This document shows positions 62,662 to 64,000 of a DNA stretch of 64,000 bases, piece by piece. Position 1 is the first letter of the stretch, and each line of letters opens with the position of its first letter. The position numbers were made by a program, and so were the translations under genes. Below the pieces are notes generated by a model. It worked only from the letters and a program-made list of their open reading frames with translations. It was not told where the DNA came from and made no database searches. This stretch comes from Marsupella aquatica (Eukaryota; Marchantiophyta), in contig OZ316893.1 in assembly GCA_973895155.1 (NCBI GenBank), forward strand, positions 1,116,001 to 1,180,000, given 5' to 3'.

Positions 62662-64000
62662 CATCATGTGCAATGGATTGGATTATTTATGATACTCCTT
62701 AATCACTTTAAATAAAGTCATATGATACCAAATATATAATGGCACATAACATTTTTCAATTAACAAACCATATAATGTCACTAACATTTTAATAAGTATT
62801 TCTCAAAATGATTAAAATAACCCTATACTTAGTCACAAGTGATGTGTCCCTGGAGTGACTCCTTGTGGAAAGTGGTGCTATATGTAGATGACGTGAGTGG
62901 AATTAATCTGTGGACCCCCATGTTCATCCGAGGAATGTGTGTGTGATGAAGTGAAATCAATTTTTCAGCAAGGCGGTAACCGATGGTTTTGAGTCTCCCG
63001 ATGGTCTTGATGTGTGTTTGTACAAACAAGAACGTTCAAAAGATAGAGGAGATTTATCAAAAGGAAGGTTGAAGGTGGAGGAATTGAGTTTTTTGACGGT
63101 TTTTGCTTACACATTGGAGAAATCATGTTTCTATCATTCCTGATTGATCGTTTGTGAGTTACATTGAGCATTATTGTCACAAGACAGACTGGAGGACAAT
63201 ACTCAACTGTTGGCAAAAGAGTGCTTGTCAATTCGGTGGGAAGAACGCACAAAATGAACGAGCCATCACTTCACATGAAGGATTTGTAGTTTTTTTATTT
63301 AAGAAAGTTATAGTGTGAGGGAGAGACCAACAATTGTTTCTTTGACATAGAGGCTGCATTTGGTGTCAACCTGTTTTCAGAGTGAGCTTCAATTGAAGAC
63401 TAGAGGGATACAAACAATTCAAGTCGGGAAGCAAACATTGTGGACAAACGATGATGACGTAATCTTGGGGGGGTCACTTCCACGAAAGTGGCACATCACG
63501 TGCGACGAAGTATAGACCCATTTAAATAGGTGTGGCGGAAGACTTCCATAGTTTGATGGAATAACACATAGGGCATGTTTTATTGACTAATCAACTTTAA
63601 AGAACACATAGGCCTATTTAATTATAAAAAATATTTTTTTTAAAGTTTTTAGGGGTTTTTTAGTAAAACATGACAAAATTTAAGAAAGAAAGGGTTTTGC
63701 AAAAAAATACTTTTTACTTACAAGTTAGGGGGTCAAACCCTAAAACGTCGCATGCGATGTATGGCCCTCCATGTAGTGACCCCCCCCCCCCAGAACGTAA
63801 TCAAAGAAATCAATTTGCAGTGGCTAAATTTGTGACGGTGACAAGATAGTGATATCTCTTAATCGAGAAAGGGTTTCCAATGAGCCTCAGATTGACAAAT
63901 TTTGTCAAGTTCCAAATGAGTTTCTGAATTTCTTTACCTTTCCAATGAGTATAAGAAATTTTGATTATGAGCTCATGAATTCTTTTAGCTTTCCAACATT
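62662..64000. other. intergenic, nothing recognised
   Basis: AT-rich with small frames only. A run of about 12 C at 63780-63791. At the right edge 'ttccaatgag' and 'tttccaa' words recur (63876, 63913, 63940, 63990), possibly the start of a repeat that continues outside the window. Confidence 0.35.

Overview
The window is nuclear DNA of a land plant, most likely a bryophyte. I would guess a liverwort, but the sequence does not prove the species. The evidence is plant-type spliced genes with GT-AG introns, a plant polyphenol oxidase with an N-terminal secretory signal and no intron, a plant-type PH-ORP oxysterol-binding protein gene of 16 coding exons, Ty1/copia debris, tRNA-derived SINEs, and a scrap of mitochondrial rps12. 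Gene density is low, with five host genes in 64 kb. The rest is mostly old repeats and AT-rich DNA that I cannot assign.

Layout from left to right. 1-4.7 kb: repeats, namely a perfect hairpin, a tRNA-derived SINE, a GC-rich dispersed repeat and a short TIR element (MITE). 4.7-7.35 kb: an intronless mitochondrial aldehyde dehydrogenase (ALDH2 family) with a TATA box, a long leader containing repeats, and a poly(A) signal. 8.2-10.5 kb: a non-autonomous inverted-repeat element with a foldback inside it. 12 kb: a second SINE on the minus strand. 16.3 kb: a FAM32A-like gene whose 3' end has been tandemly duplicated. 17.6-18.1 kb: a three-copy tandem repeat. 19.8-20.7 kb, minus strand: a three-exon gene for mitochondrial ribosomal protein L43, which single-frame ORFs hide. 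21-24 kb: repeats. 27.36-35.10 kb: the ORP gene, with PH domain, acidic FFAT-like motif and ORD with the EQVSHHPP signature. 36.4-37.6 kb: tandem arrays. 37.6-39.7 kb: unassigned coding-like pieces.

39.695-45.146 kb: a complete PIF/Harbinger-type DNA transposon with 17-bp perfect terminal inverted repeats and a 3-bp target duplication. It carries a Myb/SANT-like gene (plus strand), a DDE transposase (minus strand), and a third gene that looks like the zinc-ribbon OB fold of replication protein A (minus strand). I consider this three-gene arrangement the most interesting system in the window. The MITE at 3.2 kb shares its terminus and has its own 3-bp duplication.

45.8-46.95 kb: a degenerate tandem array. 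47.2 and 53.6 kb: two more copies of the GC-rich repeat. 54.47-56.20 kb: polyphenol oxidase. 57-64 kb: duplications, a decayed copia gag-protease-preintegrase fragment, tandem repeats with primer-binding-site-like and tRNA-like sequence, and the rps12 fragment flanked by a 12-bp direct repeat.

The host genes do not form a pathway. They serve aldehyde oxidation in mitochondria, pre-mRNA splicing, mitochondrial translation, lipid transfer at membrane contacts, and phenol oxidation in the secretory pathway or cell wall. All splice sites given here are inferred from reading frame, phase and family alignment recalled from knowledge. No transcript or database search was available.
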